A stretch of DNA of 64,000 nt, from the NCBI RefSeq assembly GCF_001945445.1, contig NZ_MSXW01000016.1:228006-292005 (forward strand), written 5' to 3'. The notes beneath the pieces were generated by a model. The model ran no database searches. It worked only from the letters and a program-made list of their open reading frames with translations, and was not told the DNA's origin. The translations under genes were made by a program, and so were the position numbers. Positions 29,725-40,218 of this stretch are shown here, piece after piece (the first letter of the stretch is position 1; each line of letters starts with the position of its first letter). This stretch comes from Pseudomonas sp. PA27(2017) (GTDB lineage Bacteria; Pseudomonadota; Gammaproteobacteria; Pseudomonadales; Pseudomonadaceae).

Positions 29725-29781
29725 AGAAGTCTCCGTCATGCGCAGAGGATACCCGCTGTGCCGGAGGCTGTCGTCGCGCGG

Positions 29782-31344
29782 TTACAGCGTAGGGATATGC
29801 AGATCCAGACGTGGGTGGTCGCCATCCTGTGCGGCATCGTTTCTCGGTGGCACGTGCTGGGTGTTGACGATCCGATCGCCCTGCAGCGTCTGCAGGTGAA
29901 TGTCGAAACCCCACAGGCGGTGCAGGTGCTTGAGCACTTCTTCGGTGGAACTGCCCAGCGGCTTGCGGTCGTGCTGGAAGTGGCGCAGGGTCAGCGAGCG
30001 GTCGCCGCGGCGATCAATGCTCCATATCTGCACGTTGGGCTCACGATTGCCGAGGTTGTACTGAGCAGCGAGGGTTTCACGGATGGTCCGATAGCCTGGC
30101 TCGTCGTGGATGGCCGGCACGCTGAGTTCGTCTTTCTGGTCGTCGTCGAGAATGCTGAACAGCTTCAGGTCGCGAATCACCTTGGGCGACAGGTACTGCA
30201 GGATGAAGCTTTCGTCCTTGAAGCTGGTCATGGCGAATTTCAGGGTGCTCAGCCAGTCGCTGCCGGCGATGTCCGGGAACCAGCGGCGATCTTCTTCGGT
30301 GGGCTCCTCGCAGATACGGCGGATGTCGCGGTACATGGCAAAACCCAGGGCGTAGGGGTTGATGCCGCTGTAGTAGGGGCTGTCGAACGACGGCTGGAAC
30401 ACCACGCTTGTATGCGATTGCAGGAACTCCATCATGAAACCGTCGGTGACCAGGCCTTCGTCGTAAAGATCGTTCATCAGCGTGTAGTGCCAGAAGGTCG
30501 CCCAGCCTTCGTTCATCACCTGGGTCTGGCGTTGTGGATAGAAATACTGGGCGATCTTGCGCACGATACGGATCACTTCGCGCTGCCAGGGCTCGAGCAG
30601 CGGGGCGTGTTTCTCCAGGAAATACAGAATGTTTTCCTGGGGCTCGGCGGGAAAGCGCTTGTTGTCGCTCTCGTCGGCCTTGCTTGCGCTCTTGGGAATA
30701 GTGCGCCACAGGTCATTGATCTGCCGCTGCAGGTGCTCTTCGCGATCCTTCTGGCGACGGCGCTCTTCCTCGGCGGAAATGGGGTAGGGGCGCTTGTAGC
30801 GGTCCACGCCGTAGTTCATCAGCGCATGACAGGAGTCGATCAGGTCCTCGACCGCATCGATGCCGTGGCGCTCCTCGCACTGGGTGATGTACTGCTTGGC
30901 GAACACCAGGTAGTCGATGATCGAGCTGGCGTCGGTCCAGGTGCGGAACAGATAGTTGCCCTTGAAGAAACTGTTGTGCCCATAGCAGGCGTGGGCGATC
31001 ACCAGGGCCTGCATGGTGATGGTGTTTTCCTCCATCAGGTAGGCGATGCACGGGTCGGAGTTGATCACGATCTCGTACGCCAGGCCCATCTGCCCGCGGC
31101 TGTAGGACTTCTCGGTGCTGAGGAACTGCTTGCCATACGACCAGTGGTGATAACCCAGTGGCATGCCGACGGACGCGTAGGCATCCATCATCTGCTCGGC
31201 GGTGATCACCTCGATCTGGTTGGGGTAGGTGTCGAGGGCATAGCGCTCGGCCAGCCGGCTGATTTCCCGGTCGTAGTCGCGAATCAGCTCGAAGGTCCAT
31301 TCCGAGCCGGTGGACAGGGGCTGGCGTTTCTTGTTGCTGCTCAT
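29782..31344 (-). CDS. ycgB: SpoVR-family protein
   Basis: 520-residue cytoplasmic protein of the SpoVR/YcgB family. It contains the family blocks [53 protein letters not shown] and [16 protein letters not shown]. Biochemical activity unknown; members accompany PrkA and the YeaH von Willebrand protein in stationary-phase and stress operons. Start overlaps the yeaH stop by 4 bp, and it is the last gene of that operon. Confidence 0.93.
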   Translation of the reverse strand: MSSNKKRQPLSTGSEWTFELIRDYDREISRLAERYALDTYPNQIEVITAEQMMDAYASVGMPLGYHHWSYGKQFLSTEKSYSRGQMGLAYEIVINSDPCIAYLMEENTITMQALVIAHACYGHNSFFKGNYLFRTWTDASSIIDYLVFAKQYITQCEERHGIDAVEDLIDSCHALMNYGVDRYKRPYPISAEEERRRQKDREEHLQRQINDLWRTIPKSASKADESDNKRFPAEPQENILYFLEKHAPLLEPWQREVIRIVRKIAQYFYPQRQTQVMNEGWATFWHYTLMNDLYDEGLVTDGFMMEFLQSHTSVVFQPSFDSPYYSGINPYALGFAMYRDIRRICEEPTEEDRRWFPDIAGSDWLSTLKFAMTSFKDESFILQYLSPKVIRDLKLFSILDDDQKDELSVPAIHDEPGYRTIRETLAAQYNLGNREPNVQIWSIDRRGDRSLTLRHFQHDRKPLGSSTEEVLKHLHRLWGFDIHLQTLQGDRIVNTQHVPPRNDAAQDGDHPRLDLHIPTL

Positions 31345-32612
31345 GTGGCGAGCCTCCGCTGGAACAGTTCGCGGAATACCGGGTAGATGTCACCCGCCGA
31401 TACCAGTTGCTGCTGGGCGAAGGTTTCGCCGAAGGCTTCGGCCACTCGCTCGTACTCGAACCACAGCGCCTGGTGCTCGCGCGGGGTGATCTCCACGTAG
31501 GTGAAGTACTGCACGAAGGGCATGATCTGCTTGATCAGGATATCCCGGCAAATCGGCGAGTCGTCGTTCCAGTTGTCGCCGTCCGAAGCCTGGGCACCGT
31601 AGATGTTCCATTCGTTGGCCGGGTAACGCTCGGCCATGATCTCCTGCATCATCTTCAATGCACTGGAGACGATGGTGCCGCCGGTTTCCCGGGAATAGAA
31701 GAACTCTTCCTCGTCCACTTCCTTGGCACTGGTGTGGTGGCGTATGAACACCACGTCGATCTTGTCGTAGTTCCGCTTGAGAAACAGGTACAGAAGGATG
31801 AAGAAGCGCTTGGCGACGTCCTTGGTGGCCTGGGTCATCGAGCCGGAGACGTCCATCAGGCAGAACATCACCGCCTTGGAACTGGGGTTGGGGTGCTTGA
31901 CCAGCAGGTTGTACTTGAGGTCAAAGGTGTCGAGAAACGGGATGCGATGAATGCGCGCGCTGAGGCGCTCGATCTCGGCTTCGAGCAGCTGGATGTCGCT
32001 GAAGTTGTCCGGCTCTTCGCGGCGCAGGCGCTCCAGGTCGGCCTTCACCTCGCGCAGCTTGGCCCGGCTGCTGCCCGATAACGCGATGCGCCGGGCATGG
32101 GCCGAACGCAGCGTGCGCACTATGTTGATGCGTGACGGGTTGCCTTCGCTGCTGATGCCCGCGCGTACGGTCTTGAAGGTTTCCGCGCCGGTCAGATGGC
32201 GCTTGACCAGATTGGGCAACTCCAGATCCTCGAACATGAAGTCCAGGAACTCTTCCTGGGTGATCTGGAACACGAACTCGTCCATGCCCTCGCCGGAGTT
32301 GCTGGCCTTGCCGGCACTCTGGCCGCCGCCACCGCCTTGTGGGCGTGGAATCCGTTCTCCGGCGACGAACTCCTTGTTGCCGGGGTGCACGACGGTCTGC
32401 TTGCCGCCGCGGCCGTGGTGCAGCACCGGCTCGTCAATGTCGCGGCCGGGAATACTGATCTGCTCACCGTGCTCCATGTCGGTGATGGAACGACGGCTGA
32501 CGGCGTCCTCCACCGCCTTCTTGATGTGGTCGCGATAGCGACGAATGAACCGCTGGCGGTTCACCGTGCTCTTGTTCTTGCCATTGAGGCGACGGTCGAT
32601 CACGTAGCTCAT
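31341..32612 (-). CDS. yeaH: YeaH/YhbH-family (DUF444) von Willebrand A protein
   Basis: 423 residues. N-terminal basic region ([15 protein letters not shown]), a Gly-rich stretch near residues 83-90 ([12 protein letters not shown]), and a C-terminal VWA-like fold with the metal site MDVSGSM and later GGTIVSSAL. Middle gene of prkA-yeaH-ycgB. The start at 32612 matches the family; the frame extends 11 codons upstream without support. Confidence 0.92.
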   Translation of the reverse strand: MSYVIDRRLNGKNKSTVNRQRFIRRYRDHIKKAVEDAVSRRSITDMEHGEQISIPGRDIDEPVLHHGRGGKQTVVHPGNKEFVAGERIPRPQGGGGGQSAGKASNSGEGMDEFVFQITQEEFLDFMFEDLELPNLVKRHLTGAETFKTVRAGISSEGNPSRINIVRTLRSAHARRIALSGSSRAKLREVKADLERLRREEPDNFSDIQLLEAEIERLSARIHRIPFLDTFDLKYNLLVKHPNPSSKAVMFCLMDVSGSMTQATKDVAKRFFILLYLFLKRNYDKIDVVFIRHHTSAKEVDEEEFFYSRETGGTIVSSALKMMQEIMAERYPANEWNIYGAQASDGDNWNDDSPICRDILIKQIMPFVQYFTYVEITPREHQALWFEYERVAEAFGETFAQQQLVSAGDIYPVFRELFQRRLAT

Positions 32613-32678
32613 ACAAGCCCTCCGGGCACTGCTGATGCGGGCCACGGCGAGATGACCGTGGCCCGCAGCAGAAGCCGC

Positions 32679-34601
32679 TTACTGCGATTTACGTACGCGC
32701 AGATACCACTCGGACAGCAGGCGCACCTGCTTCTCGGTGTAGCCGCGCTCGACCATGCGTTTGACGAAGTCGTTGTGCTTCTGTTGATCCTCCTTGCTGG
32801 CCTTGGCGTTGAAGCTGATGACCGGCAGCAGATCCTCGGTGTTGGAGAACATCTTTTTCTCGATCACCACCCGCAGTTTCTCGTAACTGAGCCAGGTCGG
32901 GTTCTTGCCGTTGTTGTTGGCCCGGGCGCGCAGCACGAAGTTGACGATCTCGTTGCGGAAATCCTTCGGATTGCTGATGCCGGCCGGCTTCTCGATCTTC
33001 TCCAGTTCCTCGTTGAGGGCCACGCGGTTGAGGATTTCCCCGGTCTCGGGATCACGGTATTCCTGATCCTGAATCCAGAAGTCGGCGTACAGCACATAGC
33101 GGTCGAAGATGTTCTGGCCGTACTCGCTGTAGGACTCCAGGTAGGCGGTCTGTATCTCCTTGCCGATGAACTCGATATAGCGCGGCGCCAGGTATTCCTT
33201 GATGAAGCGCAGGTAGCGCTCACGTACCTCGCCCGGGAACTGTTCCTGTTCGATCTGCTGCTCGAGCACATAGAGCAGGTGCACCGGGTTGGCGGCCACT
33301 TCGTGCGGGTCGAAGTTGAAGACCTTGGAGAGAATCTTGAAGGCGAAGCGGGTCGACAGGCCGTTCATGCCTTCGTCCACGCCAGCTGCGTCGCGGTACT
33401 CCTGGATCGACTTGGCCTTGGGATCTGTGTCCTTGAGGTTTTCGCCGTCGTAGACGCGCATCTTCGAGTAGATGTTGGAGTTCTCCGGCTCCTTGAGGCG
33501 CGACAGGGTGGAGAACTGGGCGAGCATTTTCAGGGTGTCGGGGGCGCAATGGGCGTTGGCCAGGGAGCTGCTGACCAGCAGCTTGTCGTAAATCTTGATC
33601 TCGTCGCTGACGCGCAGGCAGTACGGCACCTTGACGATGTAGATGCGGTCGATGAACGCCTCGTTGTTCTTGTTGTTGCGGAAGGTGTGCCACTCCGATT
33701 CGTTGGAGTGGGCCAGCAGGATGCCGTTGTAGGGAATGGCGCCCAGCCCTTCGGTGCTGTTGTAGTTGCCTTCCTGGGTGGCGGTGAGCAGCGGGTGCAG
33801 CACCTTGATCGGCGCCTTGAACATCTCGACGAATTCCATCAGGCCCTGGTTGGCACGGCATAGCGCGCCCGAATAGCTGTAGGCGTCGGCATCGTTCTGC
33901 GGGAATTCCTCGAGCTTGCGGATATCCACCTTGCCGACCAGCGCGGAGATGTCCTGGTTGTTCTCGTCGCCCGGCTCGGTCTTGGCGATGGCGATCTGGT
34001 TGAGGATCGACGGGTAGAGCTTGACCACGCGAAACTGGCTGATGTCACCGCCGAACTCGGCCAGGCGCTTGCTGGCCCAGGGCGACATGATGCTGCCCAG
34101 GTAGCGCCGGGAAATGCCGTAGTCCTCTTCGAGGATCGCGGCGTCCTCGGCGGCGTTGAACAGGCCCAGTGGTGATTCGAATACCGGTGAACCCTTGATG
34201 GCGTAAAAGGGCACCTTTTCCATCAACTGCTTGAGCTTCTCGGCCAGCGAGGATTTGCCGCCACCGACCGGCCCGAGCAGGTAGAGGATCTGCTTCTTCT
34301 CTTCCAGGCCCTGGGCAGCGTGGCGGAAGTAGGAAACGATCTGCTCGATGCATTCTTCCATACCGTGGAAGTCGGCAAAGGCGGGATAACGGCGGATCAC
34401 CTTGTTGGAAAAGATGCGCGACATCCGCGGATTATGGGAAGTATCGAGCAGCTCCGGTTCGCCGATGGCCATCAGCAAGCGCTCGGACGCGCTGGCGTAG
34501 GCGCTGCGATCCTGCTTGCACAGTTCGAGGTACTCCTGCAGCGAGTACTCCTCCTGGCGCGTCGCCTCGAATCGTTGTTGGAAGTGACTGAAAATGCTCA
34601 T
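32679..34601 (-). CDS. prkA: PrkA-family serine protein kinase
   Basis: 640-residue AAA-type protein kinase (E. coli YeaG). Walker A GPVGGGKSS at 110-118, an AAA core to about 370, and the PrkA C-terminal domain (VRERYLRFIKEYLAPRYIEF and TEKQVRLLSEWYLRVRKSQ). First gene of the three-gene operon linked to nutrient stress in enterobacteria. Start ATG at 34601 has GAGGTGAAGTC upstream. An upstream open extension of 31 codons is not homologous. Confidence 0.96.
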   Translation of the reverse strand: MSIFSHFQQRFEATRQEEYSLQEYLELCKQDRSAYASASERLLMAIGEPELLDTSHNPRMSRIFSNKVIRRYPAFADFHGMEECIEQIVSYFRHAAQGLEEKKQILYLLGPVGGGKSSLAEKLKQLMEKVPFYAIKGSPVFESPLGLFNAAEDAAILEEDYGISRRYLGSIMSPWASKRLAEFGGDISQFRVVKLYPSILNQIAIAKTEPGDENNQDISALVGKVDIRKLEEFPQNDADAYSYSGALCRANQGLMEFVEMFKAPIKVLHPLLTATQEGNYNSTEGLGAIPYNGILLAHSNESEWHTFRNNKNNEAFIDRIYIVKVPYCLRVSDEIKIYDKLLVSSSLANAHCAPDTLKMLAQFSTLSRLKEPENSNIYSKMRVYDGENLKDTDPKAKSIQEYRDAAGVDEGMNGLSTRFAFKILSKVFNFDPHEVAANPVHLLYVLEQQIEQEQFPGEVRERYLRFIKEYLAPRYIEFIGKEIQTAYLESYSEYGQNIFDRYVLYADFWIQDQEYRDPETGEILNRVALNEELEKIEKPAGISNPKDFRNEIVNFVLRARANNNGKNPTWLSYEKLRVVIEKKMFSNTEDLLPVISFNAKASKEDQQKHNDFVKRMVERGYTEKQVRLLSEWYLRVRKSQ

Positions 34602-35072
34602 GACTTCACCTCGCTCGATGCTGGGAGCCGGCCGGGATCGGTCGAGCGGGTGCATGCAGACTCGGCGCTCGCGCTGCCGAGATGAATCCCCCAAACACCC
34701 CTTTGGTCAGTCAGAACCTCATGGTCGGCTGTCCGTCGCATGGCAGGTTGAGGACAGCCGCCTTGCGTGTCTCGCGCAAGGCGTATCGGCTGCCTTCTCC
34801 CGCCTGACCCTGTGTCGCGTGGCTCTGGCTGGCTGCTGAAGGTGAGTACCGATGGCCCGTTCGGCCGGTTGGCCGGCTACCTGAATTGGGATGGCCTTAG
34901 ACAAGGATAGTTGGTAATCGGCAAGGTCAAGGCGCAATTGCCGTGCGAAACGTCATGGCGACGCCGCGCAGGCACCCAAGCCCAGCATTGGCGGGGGGCT
35001 GGCGAAGGAAAATATTTATGCCGAGCCATCTTCCGGGCGCCGCGGCGGCGCGGAAGATGGCCTGTGGCCATG
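34602..35072 (-). other. 471-bp gap between glpE and prkA
   Basis: Expected to hold the prkA promoter and the end of the glpE transcript. A hairpin GCCATCTTCC (35025-35034)/GGAAGATGGC (35052-35061) with a GC-rich inner stem lies just past the glpE stop and is the likely (T-poor) terminator of the lptD-to-glpE run. I see no reading frame with family features and no clear -24/-12 sigma-54 promoter. Confidence 0.5.
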
Positions 35073-35402
35073 TCACTCGGCCTGGCTGGCTTCGGTGTCC
35101 TGGGGATAGGTGCTGCGCCACAGTTCGAAGCCGCCGTCGAGGCTGTAGACCTCAGAGAACCCTTGGCCGACCAGATAGGCTGCGGCGCTCTGGCTGGAAT
35201 TGCCGTGATAGCAGGTGACGATTAGCGGGGCATCGAGATCTGCCCTGGCGATGAAGTCAGCCAGCGAATAGTTATCCAGGTGCCGGGAGTCGCTGATGTG
35301 GCCGGCCGCGAAGCTTTGCGGATCGCGGATGTCGACCACCACGGCGCCTTTTTCGCGCAGTGCCTGCGCCTGCTCGGGGGCGATGCGTTTGAACTCGCTC
35401 AT
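35073..35402 (-). CDS. glpE: Thiosulfate sulfurtransferase, GlpE-type rhodanese
   Basis: 109-residue single rhodanese domain. Active-site loop C64YHGNS, identical in form to E. coli GlpE, with [16 protein letters not shown] before it. It moves sulfane sulfur from thiosulfate to cyanide or thiols; the physiological acceptor is unclear. Start overlaps the apaH stop by 4 bp, so it is the last gene of the surA-side operon. Confidence 0.95.
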   Translation of the reverse strand: MSEFKRIAPEQAQALREKGAVVVDIRDPQSFAAGHISDSRHLDNYSLADFIARADLDAPLIVTCYHGNSSQSAAAYLVGQGFSEVYSLDGGFELWRSTYPQDTEASQAE

Positions 35403-36223
35403 GCTGTTTCCTCGCTACAGTCGCAGCGATGGTACTCGCCGCTATCGATATTCATCAGGGTCATGCTGCCGCCCCAGACGCAGCCCGAATCCAGGGCAAA
35501 CACGCCGGGTTCGTCGCAGTGGCCTTCAAGGGCCGCCCAGTGGCCGAAGATGATCTTCTGGTCGCGTGTCTTGCGGTGCTTGTGGCTGAACCAGGGTAGA
35601 TAGCCGGCTGGTGCGGTATCCAGGCCTTCCTTGCTCTTCAGGTCCAGGGTGCCGTCGGCCTTGCAGAAGCGCATGCGGGTGAAATAGTTGGTGATCACCC
35701 GCAGCCGGGCGATGCCCTGCAATTCCTTGTCCCAGCGCGCCGGCTCGTTACCGTACATGCCGTCGAGGAACATTGGGTACAGAGCCTCGTCGCGCAGCGC
35801 GTTCTCGACTTCGGCCGCGCGGCGCAGCGCCTTGCCGATGTGCCACTGCGGCGGTATGCCGGCGTGCACCAGGGCGGTGTCGCGCTGTTCATCGTAATGC
35901 AGCAGCTTCTGCTGGCGCAGCCAGTCCAGCAGCTCGTCACGATCCGGCGCCTCGAGGATCTCGCGCAGGGTGTCGCCTCGCTTGAGGCGCTCGATATTGC
36001 GCGAGGCGGCGAGCAGGTGCAGGTCATGATTGCCCAGCACGCAGACCAGCGCATCGCGCATGCCGTACAGAAAGCGCAGGGTCTCCAGAGAGGCAGGGCC
36101 GCGGTTGACCAGGTCACCCACCAGCCACAGTCGGTCACGGGCCGGATCGAAGGCCACGCGTTCGAGCAAGCACTGCAGCGGCTTCAGGCAACCCTGCAGG
36201 TCGCCGACGGCATAGGTAGCCAT
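35399..36223 (-). CDS. apaH: Bis(5'-nucleosyl)-tetraphosphatase, symmetrical
   Basis: 274-residue Ap4A hydrolase of the calcineurin-like metallophosphoesterase fold: [24 protein letters not shown] and [12 protein letters not shown] supply the metal ligands. ApaH also removes Np4 caps from RNA in E. coli. The start codon (36221-36223) is followed upstream directly by a 267-bp repeat whose terminal CCCCC (GGGGG on this strand, 36233-36237) is the only ribosome-site-like sequence, 9 nt from the start. Confidence 0.96.
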   Translation of the reverse strand: MATYAVGDLQGCLKPLQCLLERVAFDPARDRLWLVGDLVNRGPASLETLRFLYGMRDALVCVLGNHDLHLLAASRNIERLKRGDTLREILEAPDRDELLDWLRQQKLLHYDEQRDTALVHAGIPPQWHIGKALRRAAEVENALRDEALYPMFLDGMYGNEPARWDKELQGIARLRVITNYFTRMRFCKADGTLDLKSKEGLDTAPAGYLPWFSHKHRKTRDQKIIFGHWAALEGHCDEPGVFALDSGCVWGGSMTLMNIDSGEYHRCDCSEETA

Positions 36224-36224
36224 T

Positions 36225-36491
36225 AGGGTCTACCCCCGTTTCGTCGTGAGCCGCGTTGCTGCGAAAAATTGCACCAGGTAAGGCGCGAGGCGCAGGTAAT
36301 GGTCGCTCCCTTGGCAAGCCTCGCAACGCAGCATGGTGCAATTTTTCGCGCAACCCGAAGGGCTGGGCCACTTTTTGCGCGATGCTGCGTTATTCGTCGT
36401 TCATTTGGAATAACCAAACTTCTCTCCTCATGCCTTGCCTCGCGCAAATAGTGGCTCCGGCGCGGCCACGAACGAAACGGGGGTAGACCCT
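36225..36491. repeat. Family B structured repeat, copy 1 (267 bp)
   Basis: Non-coding element filling the apaG-apaH junction. Ends are inverted repeats (AGGGTCTACCCCCGTTTCG at 36225 against its complement ending at 36491). Inside are two arms: left, GCGAAAAATTGCACCA (36261-36276) with a perfect partner at 36334-36349, topped by GCGAGGC/GCCTCGC (36285-36291 with 36318-36324); right, GCCAC...TTGCGCGA (36367-36382) with 36440-36455 and a small TTTGG/CCAAA hairpin. Its last base is the first T of the apaG stop complement. A homologous 267-bp copy is at 58742. Confidence 0.8.
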
Positions 36492-36871
36492 TAGTGCAGG
36501 GCGCCTGGAACGGCGAGGCGGAAGGGCGCGATCGGCGCATCGAAGCGCTGACCGTCGTCAGCCAGCATCTGATAGCTGCCCTGCATGGTGCCGACCTGGG
36601 TGGCCAGCAGCGTGCCGCTGCTGTAGCGGTGGCTTTCGCCCGGAGCGATCAGCGGTTGTTCGCCGATCACGCCTGCGCCGCGCACTTCCTGAACCTGGCC
36701 GTTGCCGTCGGTGATCACCCAGTGGCGCGCCAGCAATTGCGCCGGCAGCTCGCCGGCGTTGTGGATGGTCACGTCGTAGGCGAAAGCGAAGCGGTTTTGC
36801 TCGGGCTGCGACTGCGCTGGCAGGTAGCGGGTGACGATGTTGACGTCGATCTGGTAACGAGGGTCGGACAT
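36491..36871 (-). CDS. apaG: ApaG protein
   Basis: 126-residue ApaG/DUF525 immunoglobulin-like domain protein ([22 protein letters not shown] split as FAYDVTIHN and [10 protein letters not shown], then [17 protein letters not shown] and GTMQGSY). Function is unsettled: linked to cobalt resistance and nucleotide binding. Start ATG 36871 (MSDPRYQ) is preferred over 36877. Gene order rsmA-apaG-apaH is the normal one but here the family B repeat separates apaG from apaH. Confidence 0.95.
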   Translation of the reverse strand: MSDPRYQIDVNIVTRYLPAQSQPEQNRFAFAYDVTIHNAGELPAQLLARHWVITDGNGQVQEVRGAGVIGEQPLIAPGESHRYSSGTLLATQVGTMQGSYQMLADDGQRFDAPIAPFRLAVPGALH

Positions 36872-36885
36872 GGGCACTCGATCAA

Positions 36886-37698
36886 TCAGGTGGGCGAAGG
36901 CGCGGGTTGCAGGGCCAGCTGGTCGGCCAGGCGCACGAAAGCGGCCAGATCCAGCTGCTCGGGGCGCAGGCTGCCATCGACGCCGGCCGCTTCGATCTCG
37001 CTGGCCGGCAGCAGTGCCTTGAGGGTGTTGCGCAAGGTCTTGCGGCGCTGGTTGAAGGCTTCGCGAACCACCCGTTCGAGCAGGCGATGATCCTTGGCCG
37101 GGTGCGGTAGTACCTTGTGCGGCACCAGGCGCACGATGGCCGAGTCGACCTTGGGCGGCGGGTTGAAGGCCCCCGGGCCGACGTTGAACAGGTGTTCCAC
37201 CTGGCAGTGGTACTGCACCATGATCGACAGCCGGCCCCAGTCGCCGCCACCTGGGCCCGCGGCCAGACGCTCGACCACTTCCTTCTGCAACATGAAGTGC
37301 ATGTCGCGGATCAAGTGGGCGTTGTCCAGCAGATGAAAAATCAGCGGCGTGGAGATGTTGTAGGGCAGGTTGCCGACCACCCGCAGGCTGTTGGGCGCTG
37401 CCTGCAGACTCGAGAAGTCGAATTTCAGGGCATCGCCCTGGTTCAGGCGAAAGCGCGGCTGGTCGGCGAACTTGGCCTGCAGGATCGGAATCAGGTCCAG
37501 ATCCAGCTCGATCACGTCCAGTTGGGCGCCACTGTTGAGCAGGCCTTCGGTCAGTGCGCCCTGGCCTGGACCGATCTCCAGCAGGTGCTCGCCTTCGCGG
37601 GCATGGATGGCGCGCAGGATACGGTGAATCACCCCGGCGTCATGAAGGAAGTTCTGGCCGAAGCGCTTGCGCGCGCGGTGTTGGTAAGGCTCGGACAT
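36886..37698 (-). CDS. rsmA: 16S rRNA dimethyladenosine transferase
   Basis: 270-residue KsgA enzyme that dimethylates A1518 and A1519 of 16S rRNA. SAM motif [15 protein letters not shown] at 40-54, catalytic [20 protein letters not shown], and [12 protein letters not shown]. Start ATG 37698 ([18 protein letters not shown]). It lies between pdxA and apaG in one transcription direction. Confidence 0.97.
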   Translation of the reverse strand: MSEPYQHRARKRFGQNFLHDAGVIHRILRAIHAREGEHLLEIGPGQGALTEGLLNSGAQLDVIELDLDLIPILQAKFADQPRFRLNQGDALKFDFSSLQAAPNSLRVVGNLPYNISTPLIFHLLDNAHLIRDMHFMLQKEVVERLAAGPGGGDWGRLSIMVQYHCQVEHLFNVGPGAFNPPPKVDSAIVRLVPHKVLPHPAKDHRLLERVVREAFNQRRKTLRNTLKALLPASEIEAAGVDGSLRPEQLDLAAFVRLADQLALQPAPSPT

Positions 37699-37824
37699 CT
37701 GAAAAGCAGCTCCAGGCTTCAAGCTGCAAGCATCAAGCAAGCGCGTAAAGCGGTCAGGCGAAAACGCGCAGTTTAGCAGGGAACGCCCGTCGAGCGGCGG
37801 CGCTCGCCGCTCCTCGCCGATCGC

Positions 37825-38823
37825 TCACGGGAGCAGGCGGCTATGCGCCATCTCGTAGGCGGTTTCCAAGGCGACCTGCAGGCTGCCGCAGTCGATGCGG
37901 CCGGTGCCGGCAAGATCCAGGGCGGTGCCGTGGTCGACCGACGTACGGATGATCGGCAGGCCCAGGGTCACGTTGACGGCTGCGCCGAAGCCTTTGTACT
38001 TGAGCACCGGCAGACCCTGGTCGTGATACATGGCGAGCACCGCGTCGCAATGTTCCAGGTGTTTGGGCGTGAACAGCGTATCGGCCGGCAGTGGGCCGAC
38101 CAGATCCATACCCTCGGCGCGTAACTGCTTGAGGGCAGGTTCGATGATCTCGATCTCCTCGCGGCCCAGGTGGCCGCCTTCGCCGGCATGGGGGTTGAGG
38201 CCGCAAACCAGGATGCGCGGCCTGGCGATGCCGAACTTGTCGCGCAGATCGGCCTGCAGGATACGGGTCACGCGCTGCAGGCGCTCGGCGGTGATGGCGC
38301 TGGCAACGTCCTTGAGCGGCAGGTGGGTGGTGACCAGCGCGACCCGCAAGCCGCGGGTCGCCAGCATCATCACCACCTGGGGCGTGCCGGTCAGGTCGGC
38401 AAGAAATTCGGTATGGCCGGAAAAGGCCATGCCCGCCTCGTTGATGATGCCCTTGTGTACGGGGGCGGTGATCAGCCCATCGAAGCTGCCGTCCACGCAG
38501 CCCTCGGCCGCTCGGGTCAGTGTTTGCAGAACGTAGGCGGCATTGGCTTTGCTCAATTGGCCGGCGACCACCGGTTCACCCAGCGGCGTATCCCACACGT
38601 ACAGGCTGCCGGCGGGGGCGGGCTGGGTTGGCCAGCCATCGGCTGCTACATCGATCAGCTCGATCTCCAGCCCCAGCTCTGCCGCGCGCGCCTGCATCAG
38701 TGCGCGGCTGGCGACGCAGATCAGTGCATGGGCCTGCCGCTGACGGGCGAGCAACAGGCACAGGTCCGGGCCGATGCCGGCAGGTTCTCCTGGAGTGAGG
38801 GCGAAGCGCAGGCTGTCTGGCAT
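37825..38823 (-). CDS. pdxA: 4-hydroxythreonine-4-phosphate dehydrogenase
   Basis: 332-residue NAD-dependent enzyme of pyridoxal 5'-phosphate synthesis. Motifs: LTPGEPAGIGPDL, LITAPVHKGIINEAG, FSGHTEFLA (metal His), THLPLKDV, CGLNPHAGEGGHLG and AMYHDQGLPVLKY. Separated from surA by a terminator, so it may have its own promoter in the 55-bp gap near 38824-38871. Confidence 0.97.
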   Translation of the reverse strand: MPDSLRFALTPGEPAGIGPDLCLLLARQRQAHALICVASRALMQARAAELGLEIELIDVAADGWPTQPAPAGSLYVWDTPLGEPVVAGQLSKANAAYVLQTLTRAAEGCVDGSFDGLITAPVHKGIINEAGMAFSGHTEFLADLTGTPQVVMMLATRGLRVALVTTHLPLKDVASAITAERLQRVTRILQADLRDKFGIARPRILVCGLNPHAGEGGHLGREEIEIIEPALKQLRAEGMDLVGPLPADTLFTPKHLEHCDAVLAMYHDQGLPVLKYKGFGAAVNVTLGLPIIRTSVDHGTALDLAGTGRIDCGSLQVALETAYEMAHSRLLP

Positions 38824-38871
38824 GATTCGGTCTCTAGGCGGGCGACTATGAGTCTAGTCCGGGCATAAATG

Positions 38872-38896
38872 AAAAAGCCCGGCGCTGGGCCGGGCT
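38872..38896 (-). terminator. Terminator between surA and pdxA
   Basis: On the minus strand AGCCCGGC (38889-38896 complement) pairs with GCCGGGCT (38876-38883 complement) over a 5-nt loop and is followed by TTTTTC. It sits 20 bp after the surA stop, so pdxA expression depends on read-through or a new promoter. Confidence 0.8.
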
Positions 38897-38916
38897 CGGG
38901 TGGCGTTCAGGCTGGG

Positions 38917-40218
38917 TTACAGCTTGATTTCCACATAGGCTTCGTCGCGAATCTGGCGCAGCCAGGTTTGCAGCTCTTCTTCATACTTGCGGTTGCGCAG
39001 CAGGTTCAGCGCCTGTTGCTCGCGAACCTGCTCGCTGCTATCGGTGGCGCGGCGGCCCATGACCTGCAGCACGTGCCAGCCGAACTGGCTCTTGAACGGC
39101 TTGGAAACCTCACCGCTGGCGGTGTTGTTCATCACCTCGCGGAATTCCGGCACCAGGGCATTCGGGTCGATCCAGCTCAGGCTGCCGCCGTTGAGGGCCG
39201 AGCCCGGGTCTTCGGAGAAGTTCTTCGCCAGCTCGGCGAAATCTTCCCCCGACTCGATACGCTGATACAGGCGCTCGGCCAGTACCTTGGCCTCGGCGTC
39301 GGTACGGATTTCGCTTGGTTTGATGAGGATGTGGCGCACGTTCACTTCATCACGCACGGCCGCCGCTTCACCGCCACGCTTCTCCAGCACCTTGAGCAGG
39401 ATGAAGCCGCCTGGAGTGCGGATCGGCTCGGTAACGTCGCCAACGGCCATGGCGCTGATCATGCTGTCGAACGGTGGTGGCAACTGCGCGGCCTTGCGCC
39501 AGCCCATGTCGCCACCGTCCAGTGCGGTTTCGCTGGCCGAGTTGGCAATCGCCAGCTGGCCGAAATCAGCGCCCTGGCGAGCTTGCTGGTAGAGATCCTG
39601 AGCACGGCGCTCGGCGGCTTGCAGGGCGTCGGAGGAAGCGTCTTCCTGGACCGGGATGACGATATTGGCCAGGCGAAACTCTTCGGACAGCTGCATCTTG
39701 CCCAGGTCAGAGGCGAGGAAGTTCTTCACTTCCTGCTCGGTGACCTGAATGCGTTCCGCCACGCGACGCTGGCGCACACGGCTGATGATCATCTCGCGGG
39801 AAACCTGATCGCGGGCGTCGTTGAACGACAGGCCGTCCTTCGCCAGGGCATCGCGGAACTGCTCGATGGTCATGCCGTTGCGCTGGGCAATGGTGGCCAT
39901 GGCCTGGTTGAGCTCTTCGTCGCTGATGCGAATGCCGGAGCGCTCGCCCATCTGCAGCTGGATGTTCTCCAGAATCAGGCGATCCAGCACCTGCTGGGTC
40001 AGCACGTTGGCCGGCGGTACTTCGGAGCCGCGCTTGGCGATGGTCTGTTGCACCTCGCGCACCCGGGCGTCGAGTTGGGTCTGCATGATCACGTCGTTAT
40101 CGACGATCGCCACCACGCGGTTGAGAGGCTGTACGTCGGCATGCGCCGCCGTACCCAGAAACAGTGCGCCCAGCAGCAGCGGGCGCACGCACTCAGCGAG
40201 CTTGCTCTTCACGTTCAC
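38917..40218 (-). CDS. surA: Periplasmic chaperone/prolyl isomerase SurA
   Basis: 433-residue outer-membrane-protein chaperone: signal peptide ([21 protein letters not shown]), SurA N-terminal helical domain ([16 protein letters not shown]), and two parvulin domains (about residues 170-275 and 285-385; the second with [10 protein letters not shown] and [16 protein letters not shown]). I favour the GTG at 40218 with AAGG 5 nt upstream; an ATG at 40254 and a GTG at 40212 are in frame. It overlaps lptD by about 26 bp, coupling the client LptD and its chaperone. Confidence 0.94.
   Translation of the reverse strand: MNVKSKLAECVRPLLLGALFLGTAAHADVQPLNRVVAIVDNDVIMQTQLDARVREVQQTIAKRGSEVPPANVLTQQVLDRLILENIQLQMGERSGIRISDEELNQAMATIAQRNGMTIEQFRDALAKDGLSFNDARDQVSREMIISRVRQRRVAERIQVTEQEVKNFLASDLGKMQLSEEFRLANIVIPVQEDASSDALQAAERRAQDLYQQARQGADFGQLAIANSASETALDGGDMGWRKAAQLPPPFDSMISAMAVGDVTEPIRTPGGFILLKVLEKRGGEAAAVRDEVNVRHILIKPSEIRTDAEAKVLAERLYQRIESGEDFAELAKNFSEDPGSALNGGSLSWIDPNALVPEFREVMNNTASGEVSKPFKSQFGWHVLQVMGRRATDSSEQVREQQALNLLRNRKYEEELQTWLRQIRDEAYVEIKL

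Noticed and set aside
29032..31386. Very long antisense frames, e.g. 29032-31386, 32196-33863, 55525-57483, 17792-19831, 47193-49511
   Set aside because: Each lies exactly opposite a well-recognised gene and is rich in His/Gln/Val or Arg as expected from antisense reading of high-GC codons; no motifs or ribosome sites.
34602..35072. Sigma-54 promoter for prkA
   Set aside because: Looked for TGGCAC-N5-TTGC on the minus strand; only fragments such as TGGCAG on the wrong strand were found.
36256..36486. Short frames inside family B (36256-36486, 58750-58992 and others)
   Set aside because: Not conserved between the two copies and interrupted by structure-driven changes; the element is non-coding.
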